Shown piece after piece: positions 27,312 through 37,062 of a stretch of 64,000 nt of DNA (positions are counted from its first letter, which is position 1; each line of letters begins with the position of its first letter). A program made the position numbers and the translations under genes. The stretch spans positions 104,421 through 168,420 of the forward strand of contig NZ_KI519427.1 in assembly GCF_000482465.1 (NCBI RefSeq), written 5' to 3'. The DNA comes from Runella limosa DSM 17973. GTDB taxonomy: Bacteria; Bacteroidota; Bacteroidia; Cytophagales; Spirosomataceae. Below the pieces are notes generated by a model, which ran no database searches, had not been told where the DNA came from, and was given only the letters and a program-made list of their open reading frames with translations.

Positions 27312-27848
27312 ATGAAACTTTTGAGTATGCTTCTGCTAACAGGGGCGTTGGGTACTTTTTGTGCCGACGAAACGCCTTCAAAACTACATTTTCCCGAGCC
27401 TCCGCGCACATCAAATCATTTGTTTTACATCCAACGGAGCAACAACATCAATACCGTCATGTACGAGGCGAATGTCGGTTCGGACAAAAAATTGGACGAT
27501 GAAAGCCCGATGAACGTATATTGGATACGGTATGCCGACCGTGGGCAACGCGAAGATCTCTCGACGCTTCAGTGGCAGCTAGCTTATGGCTACAAACACC
27601 ATTCAACTCCTACTGCCAACACCTATGAAATTTCCTTGAATGCGTTTAAGAAACGTCAAATTTGGGTGACGTATCAAGAAAATAAACCCGTGGCCATGAC
27701 CCACATTAATGGCCGTAAAGTGCTGTTACAGAAAGTGTTTGTGCAGTTGGCCAACAATGCGTTTATTCCAAAAGTAAAGTACGTAGAGCTTTTTGGGGTT
27801 GAAAACGATAACCGTACCAAAGCCTACGAACGCATTGATATTCAGTGA
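27312..27848 (+). CDS. DUF4833 domain protein, secreted
   Basis: 178 residues from the ATG at 27312, which starts a signal peptide (MKLLSMLLLTGALGTFCA); the frame is open to 27273. The body matches DUF4833: HLFYIQRSNNINTVMYEAN, VYWIRYADRGQREDLS and the region from YGYKHH onward. The family is periplasmic in Bacteroidota and often near lipid or sterol-desaturase-like genes; here a sterol desaturase family gene follows after 41 bp. Function is unknown. Confidence 0.85.
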   Translation: MKLLSMLLLTGALGTFCADETPSKLHFPEPPRTSNHLFYIQRSNNINTVMYEANVGSDKKLDDESPMNVYWIRYADRGQREDLSTLQWQLAYGYKHHSTPTANTYEISLNAFKKRQIWVTYQENKPVAMTHINGRKVLLQKVFVQLANNAFIPKVKYVELFGVENDNRTKAYERIDIQ

Positions 27849-27889
27849 TTTCCTGTTTGATATTTCCCATTTCTTAATTTGACATTCTG

Positions 27890-28708
27890 ATGCTTTCATT
27901 GCAGTTTGAACAAGACGTGCAGCCGCTATTGCTGTATGCTGCCCCCGTTATTTTTATAGCCCTTGAATACTGGTTTTTACGCCACGACCCGCACCATCAT
28001 TACGACACTAACGATTTGAAAGCTTCGGTGGGAATTGGGGTTGGAAGTTTGGTTACCAATGGATTATTGAAAGCGTTTACGGTTGGTTTGAGTTTGTTTT
28101 GTTATGAACTCGTGCCGTGGCGGATACCCAATACGTGGTGGGCGTGGGTATTGGCGTATCTGGGTATTGATTTTTGTAATTATTTTGCCCATTACATTGC
28201 GCACAAACAACGGATTTGGTGGGCTACCCACGTAACACACCATTCGTCGGAACACCTAAATTTGTCCACTTCGTTTCGAAATTCATGGACGCAGCACATC
28301 AAAATCATCTTTTTCTTGCCCGTTTGGTTATCAGGTATTCACCCCGTGATTACGTTTATGTGTTACCAAATCGACTTGCTGTATCAGTTCTGGATTCATA
28401 CGGAGGTCATTACCAAATTGCCTCGCTGGTTTGAGTATATTTTTGTCACGCCGTCGCATCATCGGGTGCATCATGGCAAAAATGATGCTTACCTTGATAA
28501 AAATTTTGGAACTACCTTTATTCTTTGGGACCGATTGTTTGGGACGTTTCAAGAAGAAACCGAAAAGCCCGTGTATGGGCTAACGAAGCCTGTGACTTCC
28601 AACAATGTGGTCTATCTCAATTTTTACGAGTGGCGAGATATTGTTAGGGATGTTAGGAAGGCAAAAAGCTGGCGAGAAGTAACGGGTATTTTGTTTGGGC
28701 CGCCGTAA
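27890..28708 (+). CDS. Sterol desaturase/fatty acid hydroxylase family membrane protein
   Basis: 272 residues with four or five membrane helices and the histidine clusters that bind the di-iron centre: HYIAHKQRIWW with HVTHHSSEH (about 101-124) and PSHHRVHHGKN (about 186-196). Family members hydroxylate or desaturate lipids or cleave ether lipids using O2. No sterol genes are nearby, so the substrate is more likely a fatty acyl or sphingolipid-type molecule. Probably co-transcribed with the DUF4833 gene. Confidence 0.9.
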   Translation: MLSLQFEQDVQPLLLYAAPVIFIALEYWFLRHDPHHHYDTNDLKASVGIGVGSLVTNGLLKAFTVGLSLFCYELVPWRIPNTWWAWVLAYLGIDFCNYFAHYIAHKQRIWWATHVTHHSSEHLNLSTSFRNSWTQHIKIIFFLPVWLSGIHPVITFMCYQIDLLYQFWIHTEVITKLPRWFEYIFVTPSHHRVHHGKNDAYLDKNFGTTFILWDRLFGTFQEETEKPVYGLTKPVTSNNVVYLNFYEWRDIVRDVRKAKSWREVTGILFGPP

Positions 28709-28797
28709 TATTTTGGTATATAAAAGCAAATTAAAGCCTTAAATCGTCTTTCTTTGTAGATTCATTGGTGCGTTTTTCAACCAAAATTTCAGAAAAG

Positions 28798-29094
28798 ATG
28801 GATTTATTAAAAACTCAAATAGGGCGTTTGCGGGTCATTGGTTTTATAGAAGGCGTTTCGTTTCTGCTTATCTTGTTCATAACCATGCCATTAAAGTATT
28901 ATGCCGAAATGCCAGGCCCTAATAAAGTGATTGGCATGGTACACGGTTTGCTGTTTGTATTGTACGTATTGGCGGTTGTGCAGTGTAAAATTGAGTACAA
29001 CTGGCCTCTGAAAAAAACGGCTTTGGCGCTACTCGCCTCGATTGTTCCTTTTGGTACTTTTTGGGCCGACGCAAAGTTGTTTCGTCAGGTATAA
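28798..29094 (+). CDS. DUF3817 membrane protein
   Basis: 98 residues from the ATG at 28798 (the frame extends to a TTG at 28765). Three hydrophobic segments and the motifs GRLRVIGFIEGVSFLLIL and GMVHGLLFVLYV match DUF3817, small integral membrane proteins of unknown function found across bacteria. TTTCTTTG about 45 bp upstream is one base from the -7 consensus, which supports its own promoter. Confidence 0.87.
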   Translation: MDLLKTQIGRLRVIGFIEGVSFLLILFITMPLKYYAEMPGPNKVIGMVHGLLFVLYVLAVVQCKIEYNWPLKKTALALLASIVPFGTFWADAKLFRQV

Positions 29095-29110
29095 TTCTGT
29101 GATGAATGGG

Positions 29111-29133
29111 GCGGAGGGTATTTTTTCCTCCGC
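29111..29133. terminator. Short hairpin between convergent genes
   Basis: GCGGAGG (29111-29117) pairs with CCTCCGC (29127-29133) around a T-rich 9-nt loop. Likely the transcription end for DUF3817 and the Rpn gene. Confidence 0.55.
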
Positions 29134-29136
29134 TTA

Positions 29137-29949
29137 TTAAAGTTCCTTTATTTCGTCGGCAGAAAGGTTGGTGTATTTCATGATTTTTTCAACCGAAACC
29201 CCATCATCTTTCAATTCTCTTGCGACTTTTTTTACTCCGTCCAATTCAGCCGTTTTTACTACTTCTTTTACCTCAATGTAGGTCATTAGGCTCTCTTGAT
29301 ACAACTCAAACTGTTGAGGCGACATATTTGCTATTTCGGCTACTTCAAAGGCTTTTTCAAAAATAGGCTCTTTTAGTATGGTTGGTATCTCATCAAAACT
29401 TTCTAGTTTTTTCAAGAAGTAAATCCATTTATCGAAATGGCTTTGAAGTTCATGTTCTGTTTTTGAAAACAAGGGCATTTGCAAAAACTTGAATGTTAAT
29501 TTATCAAAGAAAATATCGCCGTCTTGGTCTTTGAGCTTAACGCTTCGCAAAAACTTCTGTTTTTCTTCTTGTTCATCATATTGAAAATCAAGAATAGCAA
29601 TCATGTAAATAGGAGTAAGTCGAAAATCCCATTCACCCCTTTTAGCTTGTTCGCGAATAGGAAACGTTGCATAAAAAAGTGAGCGGTCTTTGAAGAAATT
29701 CACCTTTGCTTTCTGCATTTCAACAATGATTCTTTCACCACTTTTTGTTTGGCAATGAATGTCAAATATGGCTTTTCGTTCAATGGATATTTCTGCAAAA
29801 CCTTCTACATTACGAAAGTTAAGTTCAGTTATTTGATGATGTTGAGGAAGAAGCTGATTTAAAAAATCAATCAATAAGTCTTTGTTGGCTTCTTCACCAA
29901 ACAATTTTTTAAAGCCAAAATCGGTATAGGGATTGATGTATTTAGCCAT
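29137..29949 (-). CDS. Rpn family nuclease/putative transposase (PD-(D/E)XK)
   Basis: 270 residues. The N-terminal two thirds carry the Rpn/PDDEXK_2 fold: start INPYTDFGFKKLFGEE, then IFDIHCQTKSGERIIVEMQ, where the Asp and the E-x-Q supply the nuclease site. Such proteins promote RecA-independent recombination and spread as mobile-like families; many are single genes without inverted repeats, as here. The C-terminus (about 235-270) has the DGVSVEKIMKYTNLSADEIKEL helix pair typical of this branch. Confidence 0.9.
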   Translation of the reverse strand: MAKYINPYTDFGFKKLFGEEANKDLLIDFLNQLLPQHHQITELNFRNVEGFAEISIERKAIFDIHCQTKSGERIIVEMQKAKVNFFKDRSLFYATFPIREQAKRGEWDFRLTPIYMIAILDFQYDEQEEKQKFLRSVKLKDQDGDIFFDKLTFKFLQMPLFSKTEHELQSHFDKWIYFLKKLESFDEIPTILKEPIFEKAFEVAEIANMSPQQFELYQESLMTYIEVKEVVKTAELDGVKKVARELKDDGVSVEKIMKYTNLSADEIKEL

Positions 29950-30025
29950 TCGCGCATTGATTTTAATGCAATTTACACATTATTCTTTGTTTCATTTTCC
30001 TAAGATACGTAGGTACGACTTATTG

Positions 30026-30053
30026 TGTTGTTGGATGCTCACATCCAACAACA
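30026..30053. repeat. CTCA-loop hairpin, 12-bp stem
   Basis: TGTTGTTGGATG (30026-30037), loop CTCA, CATCCAACAACA (30042-30053). The stem sequence differs from the other family members while the loop is the same. Confidence 0.85.
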
Positions 30054-30055
30054 TA

Positions 30056-30097
30056 AACAAAAATCCCCCGCTCAACTAAGAACGGGGAATTTTTGTT
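30056..30097. terminator. Terminator downstream of metK
   Basis: A CCCC/GGGG core flanked by AACAAAAAT and ATTTTTGTT arms. It acts on the minus strand for metK and could act in both directions. Confidence 0.8.
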
Positions 30098-30127
30098 GTG
30101 GGTTCGGTTACTCATAACCGAACCCAC
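30098..30127. repeat. CTCA-loop hairpin, 13-bp stem
   Basis: GTGGGTTCGGTTA (30098-30110), loop CTCA (30111-30114), TAACCGAACCCAC (30115-30127). Perfect pairing, again with an unrelated stem and the constant loop. Confidence 0.85.
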
Positions 30128-30149
30128 GCAGAGGAATAACCGAAATCAC

Positions 30150-31439
30150 CTACAAACCAAAAGCAGCTTTTACGGCGTCAACGTAATCAAGTTTTTCCCA
30201 AGTGAAAAGTTCGACTTCTACTTCAGCGACTTGACCAGCGTTTTTGAACACTTTCGTTACTACTTGCGACTCGCGACCCATGTGGCCGTAAGCGGCTGTT
30301 TCTGAGTAGATTGGATTGCGAAGTTTGAGGCGTTGCTCAATCGCATACGGACGCATATCGAATACGCTTTCTACGATTTTAGCGATTTCGCCGTCGTTCA
30401 ATTTTTTGCCATTTTCGCCTTTTACTTTCGATGTTCCGTACGTGTTTACGTACAAACCGCAAGGTTTAGCTACTCCGATAGCGTATGAAATTTGTACCAA
30501 TACTTCGTCGCAAACGCCTGCTGCTACCAAGTTTTTGGCAATGTGGCGCGTCGCATAAGCTGCTGAACGGTCCACTTTTGAAGGATCTTTACCCGAGAAA
30601 GCACCACCACCGTGTGCTCCTTTGCCACCGTAAGTGTCCACGATGATTTTACGGCCTGTCAAACCAGTATCACCGTGAGGACCACCGATTACGAACTTGC
30701 CCGTTGGGTTGATGTGGTACGTAATTTGGTCGTTGAACAATTTGCGCAACGAAGGTTTCAACTTAGCTTTTACGCGTGGAATTGCGTAGGTAATGATGTC
30801 TTTGCGAATTTGTGCCAACATCGTTTCGTCATCGCCAAAGTCGTCGTGTTGCGTTGACACTACGATGGTGTCAATACGGATAGGCTTGTTGGTGTCAGAG
30901 TATTCGATTGTTACCTGCGACTTTGCATCGGGGCGAAGGTACTTGATACGCTTGTTTTCGCGACGGATAGCGGCAAGTTCTTCCAAAATCTTGTGCGACA
31001 AGTCCAACGCCAACGGCATGAAGTTGTCGGTTTCGCGGGTAGCGTAGCCAAACATCATTCCTTGGTCACCTGCACCTTGGGCATTTGCCTTACTTTCAAA
31101 ATCATCTGCTGCTTGACGGTCAACGCCTTGGTTGATGTCGGCTGATTGTTCGTGAATGGCCGAAAGAACACCGCAAGAGTGCGCTTCAAACATATACTCA
31201 GCTTTGGTATAGCCGATTTTGGCGATTACTTCACGCGCAATTTGCTGCACATCGAGGTATGTTTTGCTGTTTACCTCACCTGCCAGAACTACTTGGCCAG
31301 TTGTAACGAGCGTTTCACAGGCTACTTTTGACGTAGGGTCAAACGCCATGAAGTGATCAATAAGGGCGTCCGAAATTTGGTCGGCGACTTTGTCGGGGTG
31401 GCCTTCCGATACCGATTCTGAAGTGAATAAATAAGGCAT
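30150..31439 (-). CDS. metK: S-adenosylmethionine synthetase
   Basis: 429-residue cytoplasmic enzyme making SAM from ATP and methionine. All signature segments are present: [20 protein letters not shown] at the start, [12 protein letters not shown] near 121, [13 protein letters not shown] near 256, and the phosphate loop [20 protein letters not shown]. It is slightly longer than E. coli MetK (384 residues), as usual in Bacteroidota. I see no SAM riboswitch in the 170-bp leader. A -7 box lies at 31502-31509. Confidence 0.98.
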   Translation of the reverse strand: MPYLFTSESVSEGHPDKVADQISDALIDHFMAFDPTSKVACETLVTTGQVVLAGEVNSKTYLDVQQIAREVIAKIGYTKAEYMFEAHSCGVLSAIHEQSADINQGVDRQAADDFESKANAQGAGDQGMMFGYATRETDNFMPLALDLSHKILEELAAIRRENKRIKYLRPDAKSQVTIEYSDTNKPIRIDTIVVSTQHDDFGDDETMLAQIRKDIITYAIPRVKAKLKPSLRKLFNDQITYHINPTGKFVIGGPHGDTGLTGRKIIVDTYGGKGAHGGGAFSGKDPSKVDRSAAYATRHIAKNLVAAGVCDEVLVQISYAIGVAKPCGLYVNTYGTSKVKGENGKKLNDGEIAKIVESVFDMRPYAIEQRLKLRNPIYSETAAYGHMGRESQVVTKVFKNAGQVAEVEVELFTWEKLDYVDAVKAAFGL

Positions 31440-31501
31440 TCTTCTATTGTATGATTTACGAAGTATGAATTACGATTGTTATGTCGTTGAATTTTAGAGA
31501 G

Positions 31502-31509
31502 CAAAAATA
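31502..31509 (-). promoter_or_regulatory. Candidate metK -7 box
   Basis: On the minus strand it reads TATTTTTG, an exact TAnnTTTG match, about 63 bp before the metK ATG. A -33 element is not clear. On the other strand GAACTTTG (31540-31547) may serve the divergent dus gene. Confidence 0.5.
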
Positions 31510-31608
31510 GGTTATTTTCAGAGATAAAGAAAAAAGAACGAACTTTGTATCCCCGCAAGGGAGTGTTTTTGGGGAATAATTATTTTACGTACCTATTTTT
31601 GGTGAGCA

Positions 31609-32604
31609 ATGGTAAAAATTGAAAATATAGAATTAGGAGACTTCCCTCTGTTGTTGGCGCCGATGGAAGATGTGTCTGACCCGCCGTTTCGGGCAGTGTG
31701 TAAAGAAGGCGGAGCTGATTTGATGTACACCGAGTTTGTCTCGTCGGAAGGTTTGATTCGCGATGCGGCCAAAAGCCTCCAAAAGCTAGATATTTTTGAA
31801 TACGAGCGCCCTATCGGGATTCAGCTTTTTGGGAGTGACATCGAAACCATGGGCGAATGTACCAAAATCGCGACCAAAGCAGGCCCTGATTTGATTGACA
31901 TTAACTACGGCTGCCCTGTAAAACAAGTCGCTTGTCGCGGGGCGGGTGCGGCTTTGTTGCAAGATATTCCCAAAATGGTTAAAATGACCGAAGCCGTAGT
32001 GAAAGCGACCCACTTGCCCGTGACGGTTAAAACCCGCTTGGGATGGGATGAATCCACCAAAAATATCCAAGATGTAGCCGAACGCTTGCAAGATATTGGT
32101 ATCAAGGCATTGACGGTACACGGGCGCACGCGCGTTCAGATGTACAAAGGTGATGCTGACTGGACGCTCATTGGTAAAATCAAGGATAATCCACGCATTC
32201 AAATTCCCATTTTTGGCAACGGTGACATTGATAGCCCCGAAAAAGCCATCGAATACCGCAATCGCTTCGGCGTGGATGGCATCATGATTGGACGGGCGAG
32301 TATCGGTTATCCTTGGATTTTTAACGAAATCAAACATTTTATCAAAACGGGCGAGCACTTAGCGCCGCCTACCACCGCCGAACGCGTACGAGTGTGTCGT
32401 AAACACCTCGATTTTTCGATTAAATGGAAAGGTGAACGTACGGGTATTTTGGAAATGCGCCGCCACTACGCTACTTATTTTAAGGGCTTGAACAATTTTA
32501 AACCCTACCGAATGCGTTTAGTGGAAACCCTTGACTATGCTCATATTCTAGAGATTTTGGATGAAGTAACCGACATCTACGCCCTAGAAAAAGTGGAAGC
32601 GTAA
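31609..32604 (+). CDS. dusB: tRNA-dihydrouridine synthase, DusB type
   Basis: 331-residue flavoenzyme reducing uridines in the tRNA D-loop. TIM-barrel start LLLAPMEDVSDPPFR, catalytic cysteine C102 in NYGCPVKQVACRGAGAALL, FMN-contacting VKTRLGWD (150-157) and HGRTRVQMYKG, then GNGDI and GIMIGRASIG; a helical tRNA-binding domain occupies about 250-331. Divergent from metK. The B subgroup assignment follows overall length and the Bacteroidota habit of naming, so it is less certain than the family. Confidence 0.95.
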   Translation: MVKIENIELGDFPLLLAPMEDVSDPPFRAVCKEGGADLMYTEFVSSEGLIRDAAKSLQKLDIFEYERPIGIQLFGSDIETMGECTKIATKAGPDLIDINYGCPVKQVACRGAGAALLQDIPKMVKMTEAVVKATHLPVTVKTRLGWDESTKNIQDVAERLQDIGIKALTVHGRTRVQMYKGDADWTLIGKIKDNPRIQIPIFGNGDIDSPEKAIEYRNRFGVDGIMIGRASIGYPWIFNEIKHFIKTGEHLAPPTTAERVRVCRKHLDFSIKWKGERTGILEMRRHYATYFKGLNNFKPYRMRLVETLDYAHILEILDEVTDIYALEKVEA

Positions 32605-32628
32605 GGGATTCATCAAACCTTTTGAACT

Positions 32629-33081
32629 ATGCACACTCACTGGTTAAGTAGTTGCCTTGTGTTGTTGATAACAACGTTGGCAGTGGCTCAAAAAAACACC
32701 CAAGGTATTTCGGGACAAGTACTTTGGAAGGCAGGGAATTTTATGCCTACCATTGGAGCAAAAGCGTCAGTTCCTAAGGCAGTGCCCGTAGTGAGAGAGC
32801 TGTATATTTATGCTTTGACGAACGACAAACAAGTAGAAGCGGGAGAAGAAGCGGGTTTTTATCAAAAAGTGAATTCAAAACTTGTCCGAAAAGTAAAAAC
32901 CGATAAAAAAGGGCGTTTTTCAGTGACGCTGCCAGTGGGCTACTATTCTGTTTTTACCAAAGAAGAAAAAGGGTTTTATGCCAATCTATTTGATGATGCC
33001 ATGAATATTAACCCCGTCCAAGTCCAAAAACGTCGCTGGACAAAAATGGATGTGGTGGTTGATTATCAGGCGGTTTATTAA
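32629..33081 (+). CDS. Small secreted protein with a carboxypeptidase-regulatory-like fold
   Basis: 150 residues. A signal peptide (to about 20, LAVAQ) is followed by GISGQVLWKAGNFMP and by VKTDKKGRFSVTLPVGYYSVF, the two strands that frame a carboxypeptidase-regulatory-like beta-sandwich. Such proteins occur singly in Bacteroidota with unknown function. It lies 24 bp behind dusB and may be read from the same promoter. A strong terminator follows. Confidence 0.75.
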   Translation: MHTHWLSSCLVLLITTLAVAQKNTQGISGQVLWKAGNFMPTIGAKASVPKAVPVVRELYIYALTNDKQVEAGEEAGFYQKVNSKLVRKVKTDKKGRFSVTLPVGYYSVFTKEEKGFYANLFDDAMNINPVQVQKRRWTKMDVVVDYQAVY

Positions 33082-33087
33082 AAACAG

Positions 33088-33138
33088 AACCTCCCGAAAG
33101 TTTGTAACCTCCCGAAAGTTTTGAACTTTCGGGAGGTT
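33088..33138. terminator. Strong terminator with a duplicated left arm
   Basis: A 15-bp perfect stem (33106-33120 with 33124-33138, AACCTCCCGAAAGTT type) and a 3-nt loop. The left arm is repeated exactly at 33088-33102, so two alternative hairpins could form. It separates the convergent secreted-protein gene and the PKD giant gene. Confidence 0.85.
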
Positions 33139-33146
33139 TGTTATTT

Positions 33147-36100
33147 CTACTCCCTAACTACCTTCACCGAAGACTCTATTTTCCCGTTTCGTTTGTAGGA
33201 AAGAATGTAAGTCCCCGACGAGAGTTCATGGGTCGAGACTTCCACTTCGTTTGCGTTGCCTGTGAGGGTAACCGTTTTAACCAATTTACCTTGAATGGTA
33301 TGAAGTTCAAGCTGCGATTTGTCGGTCAAACTCTTTGATTTGAGCAAGTTATTCAACTTTACTTTCATTACATTTTCAAACGGATTGGGCATTACTTTTA
33401 ACAATGATGGTTCCAATTCTTTTTCTTCCTCAAGGGCAGGAGTTACCTCAACGGCGGCTTCTCGTGCAGTAGCATGAGAAGGTTCTGACAAGAGGTTGGC
33501 AGGAAGCATTTGGGCACAATTCCCAGCGGTTCCCATACCTGGCGTTACTGTTATGGTACGACAAGCTTTGGCTACGCACTCACAAGGGCCATTGCCGTTG
33601 TCAGCATAAACGGTCAAGCAGACATTATACGTACCTGCACTGAGGTAAGTGTGTGAGAAGGTAGCACTGTTTGACCAGTTCCCATCACCAAAATCCCAAT
33701 GATATGCCGAAATAGGATAAGTACTCGTGCTGCCTGTGGAGTTAAATAATACTTGCAAGCCATTGGCGGCAAAACTGATACATGGCGTGATGGTGCATAC
33801 ACATTTTGCTACCACAATTTGGTAGGTAAGTGTTTGTTTGCCGCAGCCATTGTCGTAGGTGAGTGTAACCGTGTAAGTACCTGGATTAGCGTAAGCATGG
33901 CTTGGATTAAGCGCTGTAGAGGTAAATCCATCGCCAAAGTTCCACAATACATTTTGAACAGGACAATCGCTTGCTACCAATCGCAACGTCACGGGTAGTC
34001 CCAAACAGGCTGTTTTGGGGACGGTAATGACGGGAGTGCAGCAACATTTTTTCGATTCGGTTTTGGTGCAAGTAGTACCATTGGCAAACGTAATGTTGTA
34101 AGTAATAACTACATTGCCGCTCGAAGTAGCTTTGAAACACGCATCAACAGTCGTAGAGTCGCAAGTACCCGTCGGGGTAAATGTATAAGTTGAAGTTCCT
34201 ACGTAGCTTGTCGGTGCGGGGTTGCAGGTCCATGCCAAGTTCGTAAACGTACCGTTGGTCAACGTTACCTTGATTTGTTTTACTGGACACGCGACTTTCA
34301 ATTTACTACAACACAATTTGTCGGTCTGAACAATTTGGGTTTTTTCGCAACAATTTACTGCCGCTGCATCAATGGAAATACAGGCCAAATTAGACTCACT
34401 TGGGGTGAGGTTTACGTCGGTATTGGCGTTGTTGATGTACATCAGGGCTGCGGCCTTTGCGGCAAAGGTATTACACGCTTTTTGGGTGTTTTGTGCCGTG
34501 GCACTTACCAAAGCCCTGAAGTCATATTGCTGCGTAGCGGTTGGCATAAAACTACTGCCAAAATTCGCTTTTACATTACGAGCACTGAGCGCTGCGGCTG
34601 TCCAAGTGGTGGTATTGCAACCCCCAGGAGAATACGATAGGTCAGGAAGGCAAATGTTGACCGAATTGGCGTAGGTGGACGAAGCACTCAATGGCGTTGC
34701 ACTTACAAAATTTTGGTGCAAAACATCAAATTGACTACCACGGCTAACTGGGCGGTTGAGCATCAAATAATCCGTCGTTACGTTGTCGCGGGGGAGCATG
34801 TCAAAGAATAACAGATTTTTGAGCGCAGCTCCTGTTTTGGTCAATCCCAAGCGATATATCACGTTTGTATTAGGATTGGTTACTACGGAGGTAGCGAAGG
34901 TTGTCCCGTTGTCTTTGCTTACTTTTTTATCTAATGTAAAGCCAAAAACCGCGTTTGTTGTCAAATATTCGGTATTGGAAGTAGCTAGTACTGCCGACAA
35001 ATTGGAATGAACTCTAAAGAAGTTAGGAATAACGCCAACGGCAGCATTGTTGAGGACTTTTACGTCAAATTCGATGAAATAAAAAGGTACGCCCGCCGTG
35101 CCGTATTGACCGCAGTTGGGGTAATAAACATTAGCGCAGCTAGTACCGATGGTTGGGATGTTCCAACGCAGGTTGTTTGCTGCGTGGGCAGTAGAAACGC
35201 CCGTCCAGGCAGTAGTTCCAGCGGGGATACCCGAGCCTGCCGTACATACTGGGCTGTAATTGCTTGAAGTATAGTAGGTTTCGTTTCCGACGTACTGCAA
35301 ATTTGCGTTTAACAAATCATTGATGTAAGCGCCCGACAGTACGGCTGTACCAATGTTTTGAACCCGTAAACGATACCGCAACACTTGCCCTTGATTATAA
35401 GTGGTTTGTTTGTTACAAATTTCTTTGAAAGCACAAACGTTGGTTGTTGGTGGATAAATCGCGATGGTATTACAAGAAGTACGAACCGTGGTAGGATTAG
35501 GCATGGGGTACCTTAAACTCGCACAGTTCATGATGCTGCTTGGAGCTATTGAGTTAATGGTAAAGTTGATGCGATACGTTACGCAGGCACCAGCGGCGAG
35601 TGTACCATTGTTTTGAAAATAAATGGCAGGATTAGTCCCTAACGTGGCGGTGTAAGTTTGGGTCGAAGTGGCATTGACCAACACATTGGACGAGTTGACG
35701 TTGATTGTCACAGGGTTAGCAGGAGTTCCTGTTACCTGAATGCTCGTGACCGTAATGCCCGTCGGGATGTTGTCATACACATTGAAGCTGGTGAGTGGAG
35801 AGGTGCCATTGTTACAGACGACGATGTTGTAGTAGCCTGCGCAACCAATGGCATTTCCCGATACATAGGCATATTTACTGATTTGTCCAGAGGTAACGGG
35901 CGCTGATTTGGTCACACAAATTTGGAGCGAATCGGCGTGTTTTCCGCAATTGGGAGAGGTAGGTTTGCCCAAATCACCCGTTAACACTGCTTTATTCGTG
36001 CGACTGGTGTTAATGGCAAAACCAGGATAATAGATTTTGATTTTGGCCTGCCGCTGAAAATAGTTTTGCGTAGCGTCAAGCGTTCCCAAGCCTGTCCAAG

Positions 36101-36839
36101 TGATATTGGTGCCCGATGCAGTGATAGTGCCCGTAGCGGGAGCAATGGGTGCGCCGCTAATAAATACAGCACCTACTGGCATTCGATCCACAATGGAGGC
36201 ATTTTCCAAATTGAGAAAACCGTACAATCCCGTGTTTTTATAAACTGAGACAATGTATTCAACAGTGTCGCTCAACGTCGCCCATTGGCATGTGCCGCCC
36301 GTGTAAGGCAGTCCAGTGGGTACTTTATAGACTTTCCATGGGTCGGTTGCTTGGGCGGTGGTACTTACGTAGCCTGTACAAAGGTCAGCCCCTGTGGAGG
36401 TTCGTAAGCAAGCGCGGTTGCGAGCGGTTTCACCGTTACAGGTGGTTCCAGCGGGAAACTTTACATTGATTTGAAAAGAGCCCGAGCAAGTTGAAGTTGT
36501 AGCGGGTACCTGATACGAAACTTGCGTACCACCGACAACGGTTGTTTGAGATACGCTTGGTGTACCACATACTGCCGTCGCAATGACGTTGTCAACCACC
36601 AATGGGCTAGGTACTACATCCGTGATGGTCGTAGCAGGTGAACCCGCAGGAATGGTGTAAAAAATCGTGTAGGTAAAACCTACTCCCGTAGGAGTCGTCG
36701 AATTGCTAACCACTTTTTTCAAAAAGTAACCACCAAGGTTAGCTTCTTGAGAGGTCGGAGAGTTTTGGGCAAAAGCGCATATCGCCAATGACCAAAACAA
36801 CAAAACCCTCCACCAATGTGTAGTAAATGGTTGTTTCAT
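33147..36839 (-). CDS. Giant T9SS-exported surface protein with DUF11-like and PKD domains
   Basis: 1230 residues with a signal peptide (to about 25). The first ~800 residues are Cys-containing beta repeats resembling DUF11 (for example VFGFTLDKKVSKDNGTTF). Two PKD domains follow, marked by LWNFGDGFTS...HAYANPGTYTVTL and YHWDFGDGNWS...HTYLSAGTYNVCL. The last ~75 residues (from LKVMPNPFENVMKVKL) are a T9SS type A sorting domain ending YKRNGKIESSVKVVRE. No catalytic domain is visible; an adhesin or structural role is likely. It is the intact counterpart in style of the headless fragment at 467. Confidence 0.9.
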   Translation of the reverse strand: MKQPFTTHWWRVLLFWSLAICAFAQNSPTSQEANLGGYFLKKVVSNSTTPTGVGFTYTIFYTIPAGSPATTITDVVPSPLVVDNVIATAVCGTPSVSQTTVVGGTQVSYQVPATTSTCSGSFQINVKFPAGTTCNGETARNRACLRTSTGADLCTGYVSTTAQATDPWKVYKVPTGLPYTGGTCQWATLSDTVEYIVSVYKNTGLYGFLNLENASIVDRMPVGAVFISGAPIAPATGTITASGTNITWTGLGTLDATQNYFQRQAKIKIYYPGFAINTSRTNKAVLTGDLGKPTSPNCGKHADSLQICVTKSAPVTSGQISKYAYVSGNAIGCAGYYNIVVCNNGTSPLTSFNVYDNIPTGITVTSIQVTGTPANPVTINVNSSNVLVNATSTQTYTATLGTNPAIYFQNNGTLAAGACVTYRINFTINSIAPSSIMNCASLRYPMPNPTTVRTSCNTIAIYPPTTNVCAFKEICNKQTTYNQGQVLRYRLRVQNIGTAVLSGAYINDLLNANLQYVGNETYYTSSNYSPVCTAGSGIPAGTTAWTGVSTAHAANNLRWNIPTIGTSCANVYYPNCGQYGTAGVPFYFIEFDVKVLNNAAVGVIPNFFRVHSNLSAVLATSNTEYLTTNAVFGFTLDKKVSKDNGTTFATSVVTNPNTNVIYRLGLTKTGAALKNLLFFDMLPRDNVTTDYLMLNRPVSRGSQFDVLHQNFVSATPLSASSTYANSVNICLPDLSYSPGGCNTTTWTAAALSARNVKANFGSSFMPTATQQYDFRALVSATAQNTQKACNTFAAKAAALMYINNANTDVNLTPSESNLACISIDAAAVNCCEKTQIVQTDKLCCSKLKVACPVKQIKVTLTNGTFTNLAWTCNPAPTSYVGTSTYTFTPTGTCDSTTVDACFKATSSGNVVITYNITFANGTTCTKTESKKCCCTPVITVPKTACLGLPVTLRLVASDCPVQNVLWNFGDGFTSTALNPSHAYANPGTYTVTLTYDNGCGKQTLTYQIVVAKCVCTITPCISFAANGLQVLFNSTGSTSTYPISAYHWDFGDGNWSNSATFSHTYLSAGTYNVCLTVYADNGNGPCECVAKACRTITVTPGMGTAGNCAQMLPANLLSEPSHATAREAAVEVTPALEEEKELEPSLLKVMPNPFENVMKVKLNNLLKSKSLTDKSQLELHTIQGKLVKTVTLTGNANEVEVSTHELSSGTYILSYKRNGKIESSVKVVRE

Positions 36840-36937
36840 AAGGCAAGTAAGAAGTGTGAGAAATAGAAAAAATTAATGCGTTTTTAACGCGACTGTTGAA
36901 GCATATCAACGGAAAAATAGAAGCAAAAATAATGCCG

Positions 36938-37029
36938 TTTCCTACGAGCGTGTAGGAAAAATGCACATCTAAAAAGGAATACTATTGTTTCGGAAACATG
37001 CCCATTAATTGAATGTTAATGAGCATGTT
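36938..37029. repeat. Two hairpins between the PKD giant gene and the DUF2891 gene
   Basis: TTTCCTAC/GTAGGAAA (about 36938-36959), then a 14-bp stem with one mismatch (36995-37008 with 37016-37029). On the minus strand the second hairpin lies 34 bp after the DUF2891 stop and probably ends that transcript. The remaining intergenic sequence shows nothing further. Confidence 0.55.
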
Positions 37030-37062
37030 AGTGAAAGTACTATCAAAAATTGTGCCACATTT

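Noticed and set aside
29137-29949. Insertion sequence around the Rpn-type gene
   Set aside because: No terminal inverted repeats or target duplication are visible; the flanking hairpins belong to dispersed families.
30150-31609. SAM riboswitch upstream of metK
   Set aside because: The 170-bp leader contains no SAM-I, SAM-II or SAM-IV like core that I can fold; only a promoter box is visible.
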